This document shows positions 35,402 through 47,704 of a stretch of 64,000 bases of DNA, piece after piece. The position numbers were made by a program, and so were the translations under genes. Source of the DNA: Bacillus testis. GTDB taxonomy: Bacteria > Bacillota > Bacilli > Bacillales > DSM-1321. The stretch's first letter is position 1; each line of letters begins with the position of its first letter. Below the pieces are notes generated by a model that saw only the letters and a list, made by a program, of their open reading frames with translations, searched no databases and had not been told where the DNA came from. The stretch lies in the NCBI RefSeq assembly GCF_001243895.1, contig NZ_LN851186.1:1695933-1759932 (forward strand), in the 5' to 3' direction.

Positions 35402-36190
35402 ATGAAGCAACGTATTATTACGGCTGTCATTGCCGCAGCTATTTTCCTTCCGGTCGTTATATATGGAGGATGGCCATTTACCATTTTAATCTACTTAATG
35501 GCAACAGTCGGATTGCATGAATTATTGAAAATGCATAAAATGCCGATCGCATCGGCTCAAAGCATCCTGGCATTCATTTTGCTTTGGCTTACCTTGATCC
35601 CGGAGGCGCAGATGGAATTTTTCACCGATCACGATATTTCAAAAATGACGTTTGTGCTGATTGGGCTTATTCTATTATTAGCGGTAACGGTACTGTCGAA
35701 GAATGCATTTACATTTGATGACGCCGGTTTTATGCTTATTGCAGTTCTTTATACGTCTATGGGTTTTTATTATATAATGGCAACAAGAGAAATAGGGCTT
35801 GTCCATATTTTCTTTGTATTGTTTACTTTATGGGCCACCGATTCTGGCGCTTATTTTGTCGGACGGGCAATAGGCAAGAACAAATTGTGGCCTGAGATTT
35901 CACCCAATAAGACAATTGAGGGGGCGTTGGGCGGTGTAATAGCCGGTCTGATTGTGGCACTCGTCTTCGCTCTCTTTACAGACATCGATATACCTGTGGC
36001 AAGAATGCTTGTGCTGGGTTTGGTGATCGCTGTCTTCGGCCAATTGGGCGACCTTGTCCAATCAGCCTTTAAGCGGCATTACGGGGTTAAGGATTCGGGG
36101 AACCTGCTGCCAGGCCATGGAGGGATTCTGGATCGCTCTGATAGTTGGCTTTTTGTATTTCCCATTTTATATCTGCTGCAGCTATGGTAA
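35402..36190 (+). CDS. cdsA: Phosphatidate cytidylyltransferase
   Basis: CdsA makes CDP-diacylglycerol from phosphatidate and CTP, the precursor of all phospholipid head groups. I place the start at ATG 35402 (MKQRIITAVIAAAIFLPVVI), giving 262 residues. The GTG at 35384 is part of the ribosome site AAGGTGAGG. Seven to eight hydrophobic helices fill the protein. The family signature near the C-terminus contains SAFKRHYGVKDSGNLLPGHG followed by GILDRSDS, with the catalytic acidic residues. Confidence 0.97.
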   Translation: MKQRIITAVIAAAIFLPVVIYGGWPFTILIYLMATVGLHELLKMHKMPIASAQSILAFILLWLTLIPEAQMEFFTDHDISKMTFVLIGLILLLAVTVLSKNAFTFDDAGFMLIAVLYTSMGFYYIMATREIGLVHIFFVLFTLWATDSGAYFVGRAIGKNKLWPEISPNKTIEGALGGVIAGLIVALVFALFTDIDIPVARMLVLGLVIAVFGQLGDLVQSAFKRHYGVKDSGNLLPGHGGILDRSDSWLFVFPILYLLQLW

Positions 36191-36242
36191 TGAAGGAATT
36201 AGAGAGTGATAAGGAATGGTAATAAGAATGGGGGCGCACCAC

Positions 36243-37388
36243 ATGAAGAAAATCAGTTTGCTGGGAGCAACCGGTTCGGTTGGCACGCAAACACTGGAAA
36301 TCATCAGGGAAAACCGCGATTTATTCCAATTGACTGCTTTTTCGGCCGGAAAGAACGTAGAATTAACGAAGAAGATTATCAAAGAATTTTCTCCCGAGTT
36401 AGTTTCTGTCATACAAAAAGAAGATTATGAGGAACTGAAGGGCGAATTTCCGGATGTTGCTTTTTCGTACGGCGAAGACGGTCTGGTCGAAGTGGCGGTC
36501 CATCCTGATACGGATATTGTAGTGACTGCTATTCTTGGAAGTGTTGGCTTATATCCGACGCTTAAGGCAATCGAGGCGAAAAAAGATATCGGCTTGGCTA
36601 ACAAGGAAACACTGGTGACTGCAGGCCATTTGGTAATGGATGCAGCGAAAAAACATAATGTGAAGATTCTCCCTGTCGATAGCGAGCACTCTGCGATATT
36701 CCAGGCTTTGCAAGGAGAGAATCATAAGAATATCGAACGGTTGATCATTACAGCCTCCGGCGGCAGCTTTAGGGATTATACACGCGAACAGTTAAAGGAT
36801 GTCACTGTTGAACAAGCACTGAACCATCCAAACTGGTCGATGGGAGCCAAGATTACAATCGATTCCGCTTCCATGATGAATAAAGGATTAGAAGTAATCG
36901 AGGCTCATTGGCTGTTCAATCTTCCTTACGATCAGATTTCTGTCCTTATGCACAAAGAGAGCATCATCCATTCGATGGTGGAATTCCATGACGGCAGCAT
37001 TATGGGCCAACTTGGTACGCCGGACATGCGGGTGCCAATCGCTTATGCATTAATGTATCCGGACCGTTTAAAAGATGCCTCTAAGGAAAGACTAGATTTA
37101 GCTAAGATCGCAACATTGCATTTTCAGGAGATGAGTTTTGAGCGGTTCCCTTGCTTGAAATATGCCTACGATGCGGGCAGAGCCGGCGGAACATTGCCTA
37201 CCGTCCTGAATGCGGCCAATGAAGAAGCGGTTCCGTTGTTCCTTAAGGGCCAGATTTCATTCCTGCAGATCGAGGATTTAATCTATCAAGCGATGGAGGC
37301 ACATAACAATATCCTGCATCCAGACTTGCTGACGATCCAATCAGTGGATCGGGAAACAAGGAAATATATTCAATCAATTGTGAAATAG
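36243..37388 (+). CDS. dxr: 1-deoxy-D-xylulose 5-phosphate reductoisomerase
   Basis: Dxr performs the second step of the MEP isoprenoid pathway, DXP to MEP with NADPH. From ATG 36243 ([18 protein letters not shown]) it is 381 residues; GGGGGCG lies upstream, and an in-frame ATG at 36216 would add nine residues before the Rossmann strand. Signatures are the NADPH loop [17 protein letters not shown], the metal/substrate motif [16 protein letters not shown], and SGGSFRDY. It supplies precursors used by uppS upstream. Confidence 0.97.
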   Translation: MKKISLLGATGSVGTQTLEIIRENRDLFQLTAFSAGKNVELTKKIIKEFSPELVSVIQKEDYEELKGEFPDVAFSYGEDGLVEVAVHPDTDIVVTAILGSVGLYPTLKAIEAKKDIGLANKETLVTAGHLVMDAAKKHNVKILPVDSEHSAIFQALQGENHKNIERLIITASGGSFRDYTREQLKDVTVEQALNHPNWSMGAKITIDSASMMNKGLEVIEAHWLFNLPYDQISVLMHKESIIHSMVEFHDGSIMGQLGTPDMRVPIAYALMYPDRLKDASKERLDLAKIATLHFQEMSFERFPCLKYAYDAGRAGGTLPTVLNAANEEAVPLFLKGQISFLQIEDLIYQAMEAHNNILHPDLLTIQSVDRETRKYIQSIVK

Positions 37389-37401
37389 AGGTGGTGGATA
37401 C

Positions 37402-38670
37402 GTGCAAACAATACAAACAGTTCTATCATTTATCATTATTTTTGGGGCTCTCGTATTCGTGCATGAACTCGGACATTTGATTTTTGCAAAGAGAGCGGGC
37501 ATCCTTTGCCGTGAATTCGCAATCGGGTTCGGTCCGAAAGTTCTATCGTTTATGAAAAATGAGACGGTTTATACGATCCGCCTGCTGCCAATCGGCGGAT
37601 TTGTGCGGATGGCCGGTGAGGATGCTGAAATGATTGAGATCAAGCCTGGCTACCGAGTGGGCTTGAAATTGAACAATGAAGGAACTGTCCAAAAAATCAT
37701 CCTCAACAACAAAGATAAATACCGGGATATTAAAGTGCTTGAAGTAGAAGAAGTGGATCTGGAGCGCGGATTATTCATCAGAGGCTTTGAAGATGATGAT
37801 GACCAAATGATCCAGACATACAAAATTGATCCAAAAGCCATGATTGTGGAGGATGGCGTTGAGAACCAGATCGCTCCTTGGGACCGTCAATTTGGTTCTA
37901 AAAAACTCGGTCAGCGTACGATGGCGATCTTTGCCGGGCCGATGATGAACTTTATCTTTGCGATTGTCATCTTCACTGTATTGGCAGCCATTCAAGGCGT
38001 CGTTGTCGATGATGCCAAGATTGGCAAATTAACGTCTGATGGAGCGGCCATTTCAGCAGGGCTTAAGACTGGAGATGAAGTCCAATCCATCGATGGAGCG
38101 GAAACTTCTTCTTGGTTGGATGTCCAAGAGGAAATCCAGAAGCATCCGGGAAAAGAAATTACATTTGTAGTGGACCGCGATGGGAAAACATTAGAAATCC
38201 CGGTGACTCCAAAAGAAATTGAACGTGACAACCAAAAAATCGGCGTGATCGGCGTTTATCAGCCTACTGAAAAAACGTTCTTGAGCGTTCTGACGTTCGG
38301 TTTTACGGAGACGTATGATTGGGTGGTCCGCATTTTTGAAATGCTTGGAAAATTAATTACCGGCAACTTTTCGATTGATATGCTGTCCGGCCCTGTCGGC
38401 ATCTATGTATCGACAGAAGAAGTGGCGAAGTCCGGTGTATTGACATTAATGAGATGGGCCGGTGTATTGAGTATCAATCTTGGGATTATGAATTTGTTGC
38501 CTATTCCTGCACTTGATGGAGGACGGCTATTATTTTTCGGAGTTGAAGCGCTGCGGGGCAAACCGCTTGACCGCCAAAAAGAAGGAATGGTCCATTTTAT
38601 CGGCTTTGCATTGCTTATGTTGCTGATGTTGGTCGTAACCTGGAACGATATCCAAAGATTTTTCCTTTAA
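37402..38670 (+). CDS. rseP: Site-2 intramembrane zinc metalloprotease RseP/RasP
   Basis: RasP cleaves anti-sigma factors and leftover signal peptides within the membrane. It is 422 residues starting at GTG 37402 behind AGAGGTGGTGG. The zinc motif H21-E22-x2-H25 lies in the first helix (FVHELGHLIFAKRAG). A PDZ domain spans about 200-275 (KIGKLTSDGAAISAGLKTGD), and the second metal ligand motif is LLPIPALDGGRLLF near 365-380. Four membrane helices are visible. The position between dxr and proS is conserved. Confidence 0.97.
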   Translation: MQTIQTVLSFIIIFGALVFVHELGHLIFAKRAGILCREFAIGFGPKVLSFMKNETVYTIRLLPIGGFVRMAGEDAEMIEIKPGYRVGLKLNNEGTVQKIILNNKDKYRDIKVLEVEEVDLERGLFIRGFEDDDDQMIQTYKIDPKAMIVEDGVENQIAPWDRQFGSKKLGQRTMAIFAGPMMNFIFAIVIFTVLAAIQGVVVDDAKIGKLTSDGAAISAGLKTGDEVQSIDGAETSSWLDVQEEIQKHPGKEITFVVDRDGKTLEIPVTPKEIERDNQKIGVIGVYQPTEKTFLSVLTFGFTETYDWVVRIFEMLGKLITGNFSIDMLSGPVGIYVSTEEVAKSGVLTLMRWAGVLSINLGIMNLLPIPALDGGRLLFFGVEALRGKPLDRQKEGMVHFIGFALLMLLMLVVTWNDIQRFFL

Positions 38671-38699
38671 AAAACAAATTTGTGTGGTAAAATGTTTAG

Positions 38700-38739
38700 G
38701 CAGAAGCAGAAGTTTACCAAAGCTTCGCTTCTGCTTTTT
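38700..38739 (+). terminator. Hairpin/terminator between rseP and proS
   Basis: GCAGAAGC (38700-38707) pairs with GCTTCTGC (38727-38734), extended inward by GAAG/CTTC across a single bulge, followed by TTTTT. An extended -10 element, TGGTAAAAT (38685-38693), lies just upstream, so the same hairpin might also form the 5' end of a proS transcript. Confidence 0.75.
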
Positions 38740-38791
38740 ACATATTATCAATTAATAGATCCACTATATTTCATAATATAGAAGCCAGTAG

Positions 38792-40501
<1,710 letters not shown>

Positions 40502-40520
40502 TAGATTGTTTTAAATGTTT

Positions 40521-40557
40521 ACTGACATAAAAGTCCGCTTTTATGTCAGTTTTTTTA
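40521..40557 (+). terminator. proS terminator
   Basis: ACTGACATAAAAG (40521-40533) and CTTTTATGTCAGT (40538-40550) form a perfect 13-bp stem with loop TCCG, then a T run to 40557. Confidence 0.93.
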
Positions 40558-40561
40558 TTTA

Positions 40562-40700
40562 TTCTAATTGGAGCTATGGCACCCACCACAACTGATGCGC
40601 GAAGACGAATAAGTTTGGGTGCGAAGGCCAAGCGCCAGTAAGGATCCGAGTGTAGCGGTTGAAGAAAAGGAATACATTGGCTAGCGTGTCGTTGTTCTAT
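40562..40700. other. Compositionally odd intergenic block upstream of polC
   Basis: About 140 bp without a gene, clearly richer in G+C than other intergenic DNA in the window. It contains the inverted repeat GCACCCA (40579-40585) and TGGGTGC (40616-40622) and a second nested element, GGCCAAGCGCC. It has no coding frame I can support. It may be a dispersed intergenic repeat or a decayed insert. Confidence 0.4.
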
Positions 40701-40737
40701 TGCATATTTTCCGCATTCATTAAAAGGGAACGGATTG

Positions 40738-40746
40738 TGTTATAAT
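40738..40746 (+). promoter_or_regulatory. Extended -10 promoter of polC
   Basis: TGTTATAAT (40738-40746) is a perfect -10 hexamer with the TG extension, 54 bp before the polC start. The -35 region (TTCATT with a 19-nt spacer) is weak, which is tolerated by extended -10 promoters. Confidence 0.6.
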
Positions 40747-40799
40747 AACCTCTGTATGCATTACCGCACAGAGATAGAATAGAAAGAGGGGGAGTCTAG

Positions 40800-43700
40800 T
40801 TGAATCGAAATTCGCATGAAGGCAGGGAGAGATTTCAACTCTTACTCCAGCAACTGCAATTGACTGAAGATCGTTTAGTGATGTATTTCGAGCAAGCGGA
40901 AATCACTAAGCTCAGTATAGAACGGTCATCGAAAAGATGGCATTTTCAATTTTTGGTTAACGATATTTTGCCTTGCGATGTACAAAGTATGTTTTCTGCA
41001 CAGTTGACGAAGACATTTTCACATATAGCTAATGTATCCTACCAGATGACCGCACGTAACCAAAGGGTTACACCTGAACTCGTCCAGGATTATTGGAATA
41101 ATTGCCTGGCTGAGCTTGAGGGCGTTTCCCCGGCTTTATTGTCGCTTTTGAATGGACAAATGCCGAAAGTGAACGGCAATAAGATCATTGTTCACGCACG
41201 CAACCATGCGGAGGCTGGCCAGCTGAAGAATAAATATTCCGGTTTGATCTCTTCTGTTTATCAGAACTATGGTTTCCCAGCTTTTCATTTAGACGTTGAA
41301 ATCCGTGAACAAAATGAAGAATATACGCAATTCCTGGCGCAGAAACAAAAAGAAGATGCGGAACGCGCGCAGGCTGCTGTCATTGAAATGCAGAAGAAGG
41401 AAACCGAAGCAGCAGCTGTTCCCGAGTGGGAAGGTCCGCTTAAAATCGGTTATACCATCAAAGACGACGCTGATTTCAGACGCATGGAAGATATTATGGA
41501 TGAAGAACGCCGAATCGCCGTGGAAGGCTATGTCTTCTTTGCTGAAACAAAGGAACTCCGCAGTGGCCGGACGCTGCTTACATTTAAGATGACCGATTAT
41601 ACCAGTTCCATTATGGTTAAGGTTTTCTCACGCGATAAAGAAGATGCAGCGATCCTTAATGCTGTCAAGAAAGGGATGTGGCTGCGGGCGCAGGGGAGCA
41701 TCCAGAATGACACGTTTATCCGTGACCTGGTGATGATGGCCAATGACATTAATGAAATTAAGGCTCCGCAGCGATTGGATACCAGCGAAGAGAAAAGGGT
41801 GGAACTTCATCTTCATACTCCAATGAGCCAGATGGATGCAGTCAGCTCCGTATCTGACTTGGTTTCCCAGGCAAGCAAATGGGGCCACAAAGCAGTTGCC
41901 ATAACGGACCACGCAGGAGCGCAGTCGTTTCCGGAGGCGTACGCTGCAGGCAAAAAAAATAATATTAAAATCCTTTATGGTGTAGAAGCAAACTTAGTGG
42001 ATGACGGTGTGCCGATTGCGTATAATCCAGTCCACCGTTCTTTGGATGACAGTACGTATGTTGTGTTCGACGTAGAGACTACCGGATTATCCGCTGTCTA
42101 TGACACAATCATCGAGCTTGCCGCCGTCAAGATTAAGGGCGGAGAAATAATCGATACATTTGAGGCATTCGCTAATCCCCATCATCCGTTATCGGCCACA
42201 ATCATTGAACTTACCGGCATTACGGATGACATGCTGCGCGATGCACCCGAAGCCGGCACGGTGCTCAAGAGATTCAAGGAGTGGGCCGAAGACAGTATTC
42301 TCGTAGCGCATAATGCAAGCTTCGACATGGGCTTCCTGAATGTCGGCTATAAGAAGAACGGAATGGAACGGGCTACGAATCCTGTCATCGACACCTTGGA
42401 GTTAGGCCGCTTCCTTTATCCGGAGATGAAAAACCATCGTTTGAATACGTTGGCAAAGAAATTTGATATTGAACTTACACAGCATCACCGGGCGATTTAT
42501 GATACTGAAGCCACCGGCCATCTTTTGATCAAGATGTTGAAAGACGCTGCCGAAAAAAATATCCTGTACCATGATGATTTCAATGAGCATATGGGGGAAG
42601 GAAAGGCCTATCAGCGTTCCCGTCCTTACCACTGCACCATTATGGCGAAAAATGAACTCGGTTTAAAAAATCTCTTTAAGTTGATTTCATTCGCGCATAT
42701 TAATTATTTTTATCGAGTTCCCCGCATCCCGAGATCGGTTCTTTCCAAATATCGTGAAGGCCTACTGATCGGTTCGGCCTGCGATAAGGGAGAAGTTTTT
42801 GAAGGCATGATGCAAAAGTCACCTGACGAAGTTGAGAAGATTGCCGAGTTTTATGATTACTTTGAAGTGATGCCTAAGGAAGTTTATGCGCATCTAATCG
42901 AAATGGAATATGTCCGTGATGAAAAGTCGCTGGAAGCGATCATCGGCAATATCGTCAAGCTGGGCAAAAAAATGAATAAGCCAGTGGTGGCCACAGGGAA
43001 TGTCCATTACCTGAATCCGAACGATAAAATATACCGGCAAATATTGGTGAGCTCACAGGGCGGCGCAAATCCGCTCAACCGCCATAAACTGCCGGATGTC
43101 CATTTCCGTACAACCAATGAAATGTTGGATTGCTTTGCATTCCTCGGCAGCGAAACCGCCAAGGAAATTGTCATCACAAATCCGAATGCTATCGCTGATT
43201 CAATTGAGGAAATAAAACCGATTAAGGACGATCTCTATACGCCGAAGATTGAAGGAGCGGAAGAGGAAATCCGGAAAATGAGTTATGACATGGCGAAAAG
43301 CATATACGGGGAAGACCTTCCGGAAATTGTCACAGCACGTTTGGAAAAAGAATTAAAAAGTATCATCGGCCATGGATTCGCGGTTATTTACCTGATTTCC
43401 CATAAACTCGTAAAAAAATCATTGAATGATGGATACTTGGTAGGTTCCCGTGGTTCGGTAGGTTCTTCGCTTGTTGCCACTATGACCGAAATTACCGAGG
43501 TCAACCCGTTGCCGCCTCATTATGTGTGCCCAAATTGCAAGCACTCCGAGTTCTTTGACGACGGTTCTGTAGGCTCGGGATTTGATTTGCCGGACAAGGA
43601 CTGTCCGGAGTGCGGCACTGCCTATACAAAAGATGGGCACGATATCCCGTTTGAAACGTTCCTTGGCTTTAAAGGGGATAAAGTTCCGGATATTGACTTG

Positions 43701-45107
43701 AACTTCTCAGGGGAATATCAGCCACGCGCCCATGATTACACAAAAGTATTGTTCGGAGAGGATTTTGTATACAGGGCAGGAACAATAGGCACTGTTGCTG
43801 AGAAGACGGCTTACGGATATGTCAAAGGGTATGCCTCCGACCATAATATCCACATCCGCAATGCCGAAGTGGATCGTTTGGTGGCAGGTTGCACGGGCGT
43901 CAAACGGACGACCGGACAGCACCCAGGCGGTATCATCGTTGTGCCTGATTACATGGATATCTTTGACTTTTCGCCGATCCAGTACCCTGCAGACAGCCAG
44001 AGCTCTGAATGGAGAACGACCCATTTCGATTTCCATTCCATCCATGACAACATCCTGAAGCTTGATATTCTAGGCCATGATGATCCGACGGTGATCCGGA
44101 TGCTTCAGGATTTAAGCGGTATCGATCCGAAAACAATCCCAACCGATGATCCTGAAGTCATGAAGATATTCAGCGGCCCAGAATCATTGGGCGTCACCGA
44201 GGACCAAATCATGTGTAAGACCGGTACGCTTGGCATTCCGGAATTCGGTACCCGATTTGTCCGGCAAATGCTTGAAGACACGAAGCCGACCACTTTTTCC
44301 GAGCTGGTGCAGATATCTGGTTTGTCCCATGGTACCGATGTGTGGTTGTCAAATGCCCAAGAATTGATCGCTAATAGAATCTGTACGCTGAGTGAAGTAA
44401 TCGGCTGCCGTGACGATATTATGGTGTATTTGATCTATCAAGGCCTGGATCCGTCCCTCGCCTTTAAAATAATGGAGTCGGTCCGTAAAGGGAAGGGGCT
44501 ATCGGAAGAATTTGAAGAGGAAATGCGCAAGAACGAAGTGCCTGAATGGTATATCGATTCGTGCAAAAAAATCAAATATATGTTCCCGAAAGCCCATGCG
44601 GCCGCTTACGTCTTGATGGCTGTCAGAATCGCCTATTTCAAAGTGCACCATGCATTGCTATACTATGCCGCCTACTTTACAGTCCGAGCGGAGGATTTTG
44701 ATATAGAAGCAATGACAAGAGGTTCCTTGGCTATAAGGGCCAAAATGGAAGAAATCAACGCAAAGGGCCTTGATGCTTCACCGAAAGAAAAGAACACTCT
44801 GACAGTGCTGGAGCTTGCTCTTGAAATGTGTGAACGCGGCTATTCATTCCAGAAGGTAGATCTGTATAAATCCCAAGCATCAGAATTCATCATTGAAGGA
44901 GATTCATTGATCCCTCCATTTGATTCGATTCCGGGGCTGGGCACGAATGCTGCCATCAATATAGTGAATGCTCGCGAGGATGGAGAATTCCTTTCTAAGG
45001 AAGACTTGCAAAAACGGGGGAAAGTATCGAAAACGATCCTCGAATACCTCGAAAAGCAAGGGTGCCTGGATGCGCTCCCTGATCAAAATCAGCTTTCACT
45101 GTTCTGA
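40800..45107 (+). CDS. polC: DNA polymerase III alpha subunit, PolC type
   Basis: PolC is the replicative polymerase of low-GC Gram-positives. It is 1435 residues from TTG 40800 behind AGAGGGGGAG. Domains in order are an N-terminal domain, an OB fold at about 220-330, and the first part of the PHP domain ([20 protein letters not shown]). The inserted DEDDh proofreading exonuclease starts at [20 protein letters not shown] near 420, followed by the rest of PHP. A zinc motif (CPNCKHSEF...CPECG, about 909-941) precedes the polymerase palm with [15 protein letters not shown], and HhH sequences lie near the end ([17 protein letters not shown]). It is complete, with no frameshift. Confidence 0.99.
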   Translation: MNRNSHEGRERFQLLLQQLQLTEDRLVMYFEQAEITKLSIERSSKRWHFQFLVNDILPCDVQSMFSAQLTKTFSHIANVSYQMTARNQRVTPELVQDYWNNCLAELEGVSPALLSLLNGQMPKVNGNKIIVHARNHAEAGQLKNKYSGLISSVYQNYGFPAFHLDVEIREQNEEYTQFLAQKQKEDAERAQAAVIEMQKKETEAAAVPEWEGPLKIGYTIKDDADFRRMEDIMDEERRIAVEGYVFFAETKELRSGRTLLTFKMTDYTSSIMVKVFSRDKEDAAILNAVKKGMWLRAQGSIQNDTFIRDLVMMANDINEIKAPQRLDTSEEKRVELHLHTPMSQMDAVSSVSDLVSQASKWGHKAVAITDHAGAQSFPEAYAAGKKNNIKILYGVEANLVDDGVPIAYNPVHRSLDDSTYVVFDVETTGLSAVYDTIIELAAVKIKGGEIIDTFEAFANPHHPLSATIIELTGITDDMLRDAPEAGTVLKRFKEWAEDSILVAHNASFDMGFLNVGYKKNGMERATNPVIDTLELGRFLYPEMKNHRLNTLAKKFDIELTQHHRAIYDTEATGHLLIKMLKDAAEKNILYHDDFNEHMGEGKAYQRSRPYHCTIMAKNELGLKNLFKLISFAHINYFYRVPRIPRSVLSKYREGLLIGSACDKGEVFEGMMQKSPDEVEKIAEFYDYFEVMPKEVYAHLIEMEYVRDEKSLEAIIGNIVKLGKKMNKPVVATGNVHYLNPNDKIYRQILVSSQGGANPLNRHKLPDVHFRTTNEMLDCFAFLGSETAKEIVITNPNAIADSIEEIKPIKDDLYTPKIEGAEEEIRKMSYDMAKSIYGEDLPEIVTARLEKELKSIIGHGFAVIYLISHKLVKKSLNDGYLVGSRGSVGSSLVATMTEITEVNPLPPHYVCPNCKHSEFFDDGSVGSGFDLPDKDCPECGTAYTKDGHDIPFETFLGFKGDKVPDIDLNFSGEYQPRAHDYTKVLFGEDFVYRAGTIGTVAEKTAYGYVKGYASDHNIHIRNAEVDRLVAGCTGVKRTTGQHPGGIIVVPDYMDIFDFSPIQYPADSQSSEWRTTHFDFHSIHDNILKLDILGHDDPTVIRMLQDLSGIDPKTIPTDDPEVMKIFSGPESLGVTEDQIMCKTGTLGIPEFGTRFVRQMLEDTKPTTFSELVQISGLSHGTDVWLSNAQELIANRICTLSEVIGCRDDIMVYLIYQGLDPSLAFKIMESVRKGKGLSEEFEEEMRKNEVPEWYIDSCKKIKYMFPKAHAAAYVLMAVRIAYFKVHHALLYYAAYFTVRAEDFDIEAMTRGSLAIRAKMEEINAKGLDASPKEKNTLTVLELALEMCERGYSFQKVDLYKSQASEFIIEGDSLIPPFDSIPGLGTNAAINIVNAREDGEFLSKEDLQKRGKVSKTILEYLEKQGCLDALPDQNQLSLF

Positions 45108-45148
45108 TTGGAAAAGGGCATCCTTACGCCGAGCCGCTGTTTCGCTAT

Positions 45149-45177
45149 TTGCATAAATAGTGCCTTTATGGTATATT
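45149..45177 (+). promoter_or_regulatory. Sigma-A promoter of the rimP-nusA-infB operon
   Basis: TTGCAT (45149-45154), a 17-nt spacer and TATATT (45172-45177) lie 42 bp after polC. The predicted start near 45184 gives a leader of about 235 nt before rimP. Confidence 0.65.
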
Positions 45178-45211
45178 TTAAGAAGAATGATTGATGACGA
45201 GGAACAAACGG

Positions 45212-45231
45212 AGAGTGGGGAAACCCACTCT
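45212..45231 (+). other. GNRA-type hairpin in the rimP leader
   Basis: AGAGTGGG (45212-45219) pairs with CCCACTCT (45224-45231), closed by a stable GAAA tetraloop and followed by only three T residues. It may be a weak terminator after polC or a leader element. It lies downstream of the predicted rimP promoter, so a leader or attenuation role is possible. Confidence 0.55.
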
Positions 45232-45281
45232 TTCGTATTGTATCGCCTTATTTTGACGTTGATGACGGAACAGGAGTTTGA

Positions 45282-45386
45282 ATGACACACAAGATTAGAA
45301 TATTCTTTCAGTACATAGCTCAACCTTATATCATCAATAAAAAATACGTTCATGCTTTAACAAGCGGCAATCACCAACAACATTGA
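45282..45386 (+). CDS. Possible 34-residue leader ORF upstream of rimP
   Basis: AGGAG (45272-45276), a 5-nt gap and ATG 45282 open a 34-codon frame that begins MTHKIRIFFQYIAQPYIINK and ends ALTSGNHQQH, stopping at TGA 33 nt before rimP. The ribosome site is well placed and the frame occupies almost half of the leader. The peptide is basic and His/Gln-rich at its end, with no recognised motif. It may be a regulatory upstream ORF or a chance frame. I have no evidence of conservation. Confidence 0.4.
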   Translation: MTHKIRIFFQYIAQPYIINKKYVHALTSGNHQQH

Positions 45387-45419
45387 CAATGAAAAAGTAT
45401 TTGGAATAGGAGGGATGGT

Positions 45420-45893
45420 ATGAGCAGAAAAGTAACAGAAATCGTTGAAGAACTCTTGAAAGACATCCTTGAACAGCAGCAATTAGAATTGGTGGACATC
45501 GAATTCGTAAAAGAAGGAAAAAACTGGTTCCTTCGCGTATTCATTGATAAAGAAGCTGGCGTTGATATCGAAGAATGCGGCATCGTCAGTGAAAAATTGA
45601 GTGAAAAGCTAGATGAGGTCGATCCGATCGAACAGAATTATTTCCTTGAAGTGTCCTCGCCAGGCGCTGAGCGTCCACTGAAGAAAGAAAAGGATTTCTT
45701 GGGCGCAATCGGTAAGCACGTCAACGTTAAAACGTATGAACCGATCGAAGGAAGCAAAGAATTCGAAGGAACGCTGCTTTCTTATAACGAAAAAGAACTA
45801 ACGCTTTCCATTAAAATTAAAACAAGAACAAAAGAAATTTCAATTCCAACTGAAAAAGTAGCAAAAGCAAGGCTAGCTGTCACTTTTTCATAA
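45420..45893 (+). CDS. rimP: Ribosome maturation factor RimP
   Basis: RimP assists 30S subunit maturation. It is 157 residues, with an N-terminal alpha/beta domain ([20 protein letters not shown], then [19 protein letters not shown]) and the hallmark [20 protein letters not shown] near 77-96. An SH3-like C-terminal domain follows. AGGAGGG precedes ATG 45420. It opens the conserved nusA-infB operon. Confidence 0.97.
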   Translation: MSRKVTEIVEELLKDILEQQQLELVDIEFVKEGKNWFLRVFIDKEAGVDIEECGIVSEKLSEKLDEVDPIEQNYFLEVSSPGAERPLKKEKDFLGAIGKHVNVKTYEPIEGSKEFEGTLLSYNEKELTLSIKIKTRTKEISIPTEKVAKARLAVTFS

Positions 45894-45927
45894 CATAAGT
45901 TACTATCTTTAGTCAGGGGGATTTAAA

Positions 45928-47088
45928 ATGAGCAGTGAATTATTGGATGCTCTTCTGCTATTGGAGAAAGAAAAGGGCATTTCCAGAGATGTAATTATAG
46001 ATGCAATTGAAGCGGCGTTGGTTTCCGCATATAAAAGAAACTTCAACCAGGCTCAAAATGTGAGGGTGGACCTGAATCTTGGAACTGGGACAATGCGCGT
46101 ATTGGCACGCAAAGAAGTTGTGGACCAAGTCTTTGATTCACGCCTTGAAATCTCATTGGAAGATGCAAGAAGAATCAATCCTAATTATGCGGTTGAGGAC
46201 GTAGTTGAAATGGAAGTGACTCCAAAAGACTTCGGCCGCATCGCCGCGCAAACAGCCAAGCAAGTTGTGACACAGCGCGTGAGAGAAGCAGAAAGAGGCA
46301 TTATTTATTCTGAATTCATCGATCGCGAAGAAGATATCATGAACGGGATCGTCCAACGCGTCGACAACCGTTATATTTATGTGAGCCTTGGCAAAATCGA
46401 GGCTTTGCTGCCTGCAAGCGAACAGATGCCGAATGAGCACTATAAACCGCATGACCGTATCAAAGTGTTTATCACTAAGGTGGAAAAAACATCTAAAGGG
46501 CCGCAAATCTTCGTGAGCCGCACACATCCTGGATTGTTGAAACGCCTTTTCGAAACAGAAGTGCCTGAAATCTTCGACGGCACTGTAGAAATCAAGTCAG
46601 TTGCCCGTGAGGCAGGTGACCGTTCGAAAATTTCCGTCCATACGGATGTAGAAAACGTGGATCCTGTTGGAGCTTGTGTCGGCCAAAAAGGACAGCGCGT
46701 CCAAGTGATCGTAAATGAGCTGAAAGGCGAAAAAATCGATATCGTCAAATGGTCTGAAGACCCAGTTGAATTTGTCGCCAATGCACTTAGCCCTTCTAAA
46801 GTGCTTGCAGTACTTGTCAATAAAGAAGAAAAAGCGACAACAGTCATCGTGCCGGACTATCAATTGTCACTGGCAATCGGCAAACGCGGACAAAACGCGC
46901 GCCTTGCCGCTAAATTGACAAACTGGAAGATTGATATCAAGAGTGAAACTGATGCAAGAGAAGCAGGCATTTATCCTGTAGAACACCAAGAAGAAGAGGC
47001 AGAGGAAGAATCTTTCCTAAGCCAAGCGAGCATTGATGAGAGTTACGATGACTTATACAACCATGACCATGATGAAGATCTTGATTAA
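45928..47088 (+). CDS. nusA: Transcription termination/antitermination factor NusA
   Basis: NusA binds RNA polymerase and nascent RNA and affects pausing and termination. It is 386 residues: an N-terminal polymerase-binding domain to about 125, an S1 domain at about 135-200 (NGIVQRVDNRYIYVSLGKIE), and KH domains with DPVGACVGQKGQRVQVIVNE and YQLSLAIGKRGQNARLAAKL. A Glu/Asp-rich tail of about 35 residues follows. There is no second acidic-repeat domain, as usual for Firmicutes. The ribosome site AGGGGG precedes ATG 45928. Confidence 0.98.
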   Translation: MSSELLDALLLLEKEKGISRDVIIDAIEAALVSAYKRNFNQAQNVRVDLNLGTGTMRVLARKEVVDQVFDSRLEISLEDARRINPNYAVEDVVEMEVTPKDFGRIAAQTAKQVVTQRVREAERGIIYSEFIDREEDIMNGIVQRVDNRYIYVSLGKIEALLPASEQMPNEHYKPHDRIKVFITKVEKTSKGPQIFVSRTHPGLLKRLFETEVPEIFDGTVEIKSVAREAGDRSKISVHTDVENVDPVGACVGQKGQRVQVIVNELKGEKIDIVKWSEDPVEFVANALSPSKVLAVLVNKEEKATTVIVPDYQLSLAIGKRGQNARLAAKLTNWKIDIKSETDAREAGIYPVEHQEEEAEEESFLSQASIDESYDDLYNHDHDEDLD

Positions 47089-47102
47089 TAGAGGTGAATA
47101 AG

Positions 47103-47378
47103 ATGTCGACTCGCAAAAAAATTCCGATGCGAAAATGCGTGGTTACCGGTGAAATGAAGCCCAAGAAAGAAATGGTCCGCATCGTGCGTTCCAAAGAAGG
47201 CGATGTCTCCATTGACTTGACCGGTAAAAAGTCAGGGCGCGGCGCATATGTATCCTTGGACAAAGCGGCTATTCTGGCCGCTCAGAAAAAGGATTCGCTT
47301 GCCCGCCATCTGGAAGTCCCAATCGAATCGAGCCTGTATGCAGACTTAATCGATTTAGCGGAAAAGGAGAAGCAGTAA
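47103..47378 (+). CDS. ylxR: YlxR family RNA-binding protein (RnpM)
   Basis: This is a 91-residue DUF448/YlxR protein. ATG 47103 ([20 protein letters not shown]) is supported by AGAGGTGA upstream; GTG 47094 is within that ribosome site. The family signature is [20 protein letters not shown] followed by [11 protein letters not shown]. Recent work on B. subtilis named it RnpM for its effect on RNase P; I rely on memory for this. It sits between nusA and ylxQ as in most Firmicutes. Confidence 0.95.
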   Translation: MSTRKKIPMRKCVVTGEMKPKKEMVRIVRSKEGDVSIDLTGKKSGRGAYVSLDKAAILAAQKKDSLARHLEVPIESSLYADLIDLAEKEKQ

Positions 47379-47382
47379 AGCC

Positions 47383-47685
47383 ATGAATCAACCACAGTGG
47401 GCCTCTCTTCTTGGGTTGGCCAATAGAGCCAGAAAAGTCATTTCCGGCGAAGAACTAGTAGTGAAAGAAATCCGAACCGGAAAAGCCAAACTGGTCCTTT
47501 TATCAGAAGACGCTTCCTCCAATACCGAAAAAAAGATAACCGATAAATGCAATTTCTACAATGTGCCTCTCTTGAAAGTGGAAAGTAGAGATCAGCTTGG
47601 TCACGCAATTGGCAAAGATCATCGCGTGGTTATCGCCGTGCTTGACGATGGTTTCGCCAACAAGTTGAAAACATTGCTGCATTAA
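47383..47685 (+). CDS. ylxQ: YlxQ, L7Ae-family RNA-binding protein
   Basis: The protein is 100 residues and belongs to the L7Ae/L30e/S12e/Gadd45 fold family that binds kink-turn RNA. Signatures are [40 protein letters not shown] and the C-terminal [17 protein letters not shown]. Its ribosome site GGAGAAG lies within the end of ylxR. Its precise role is unknown; its placement between nusA and infB suggests work on ribosome or translation RNAs. Confidence 0.95.
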   Translation: MNQPQWASLLGLANRARKVISGEELVVKEIRTGKAKLVLLSEDASSNTEKKITDKCNFYNVPLLKVESRDQLGHAIGKDHRVVIAVLDDGFANKLKTLLH

Positions 47686-47704
47686 TTTATACGGGGGTGA
47701 ACGT

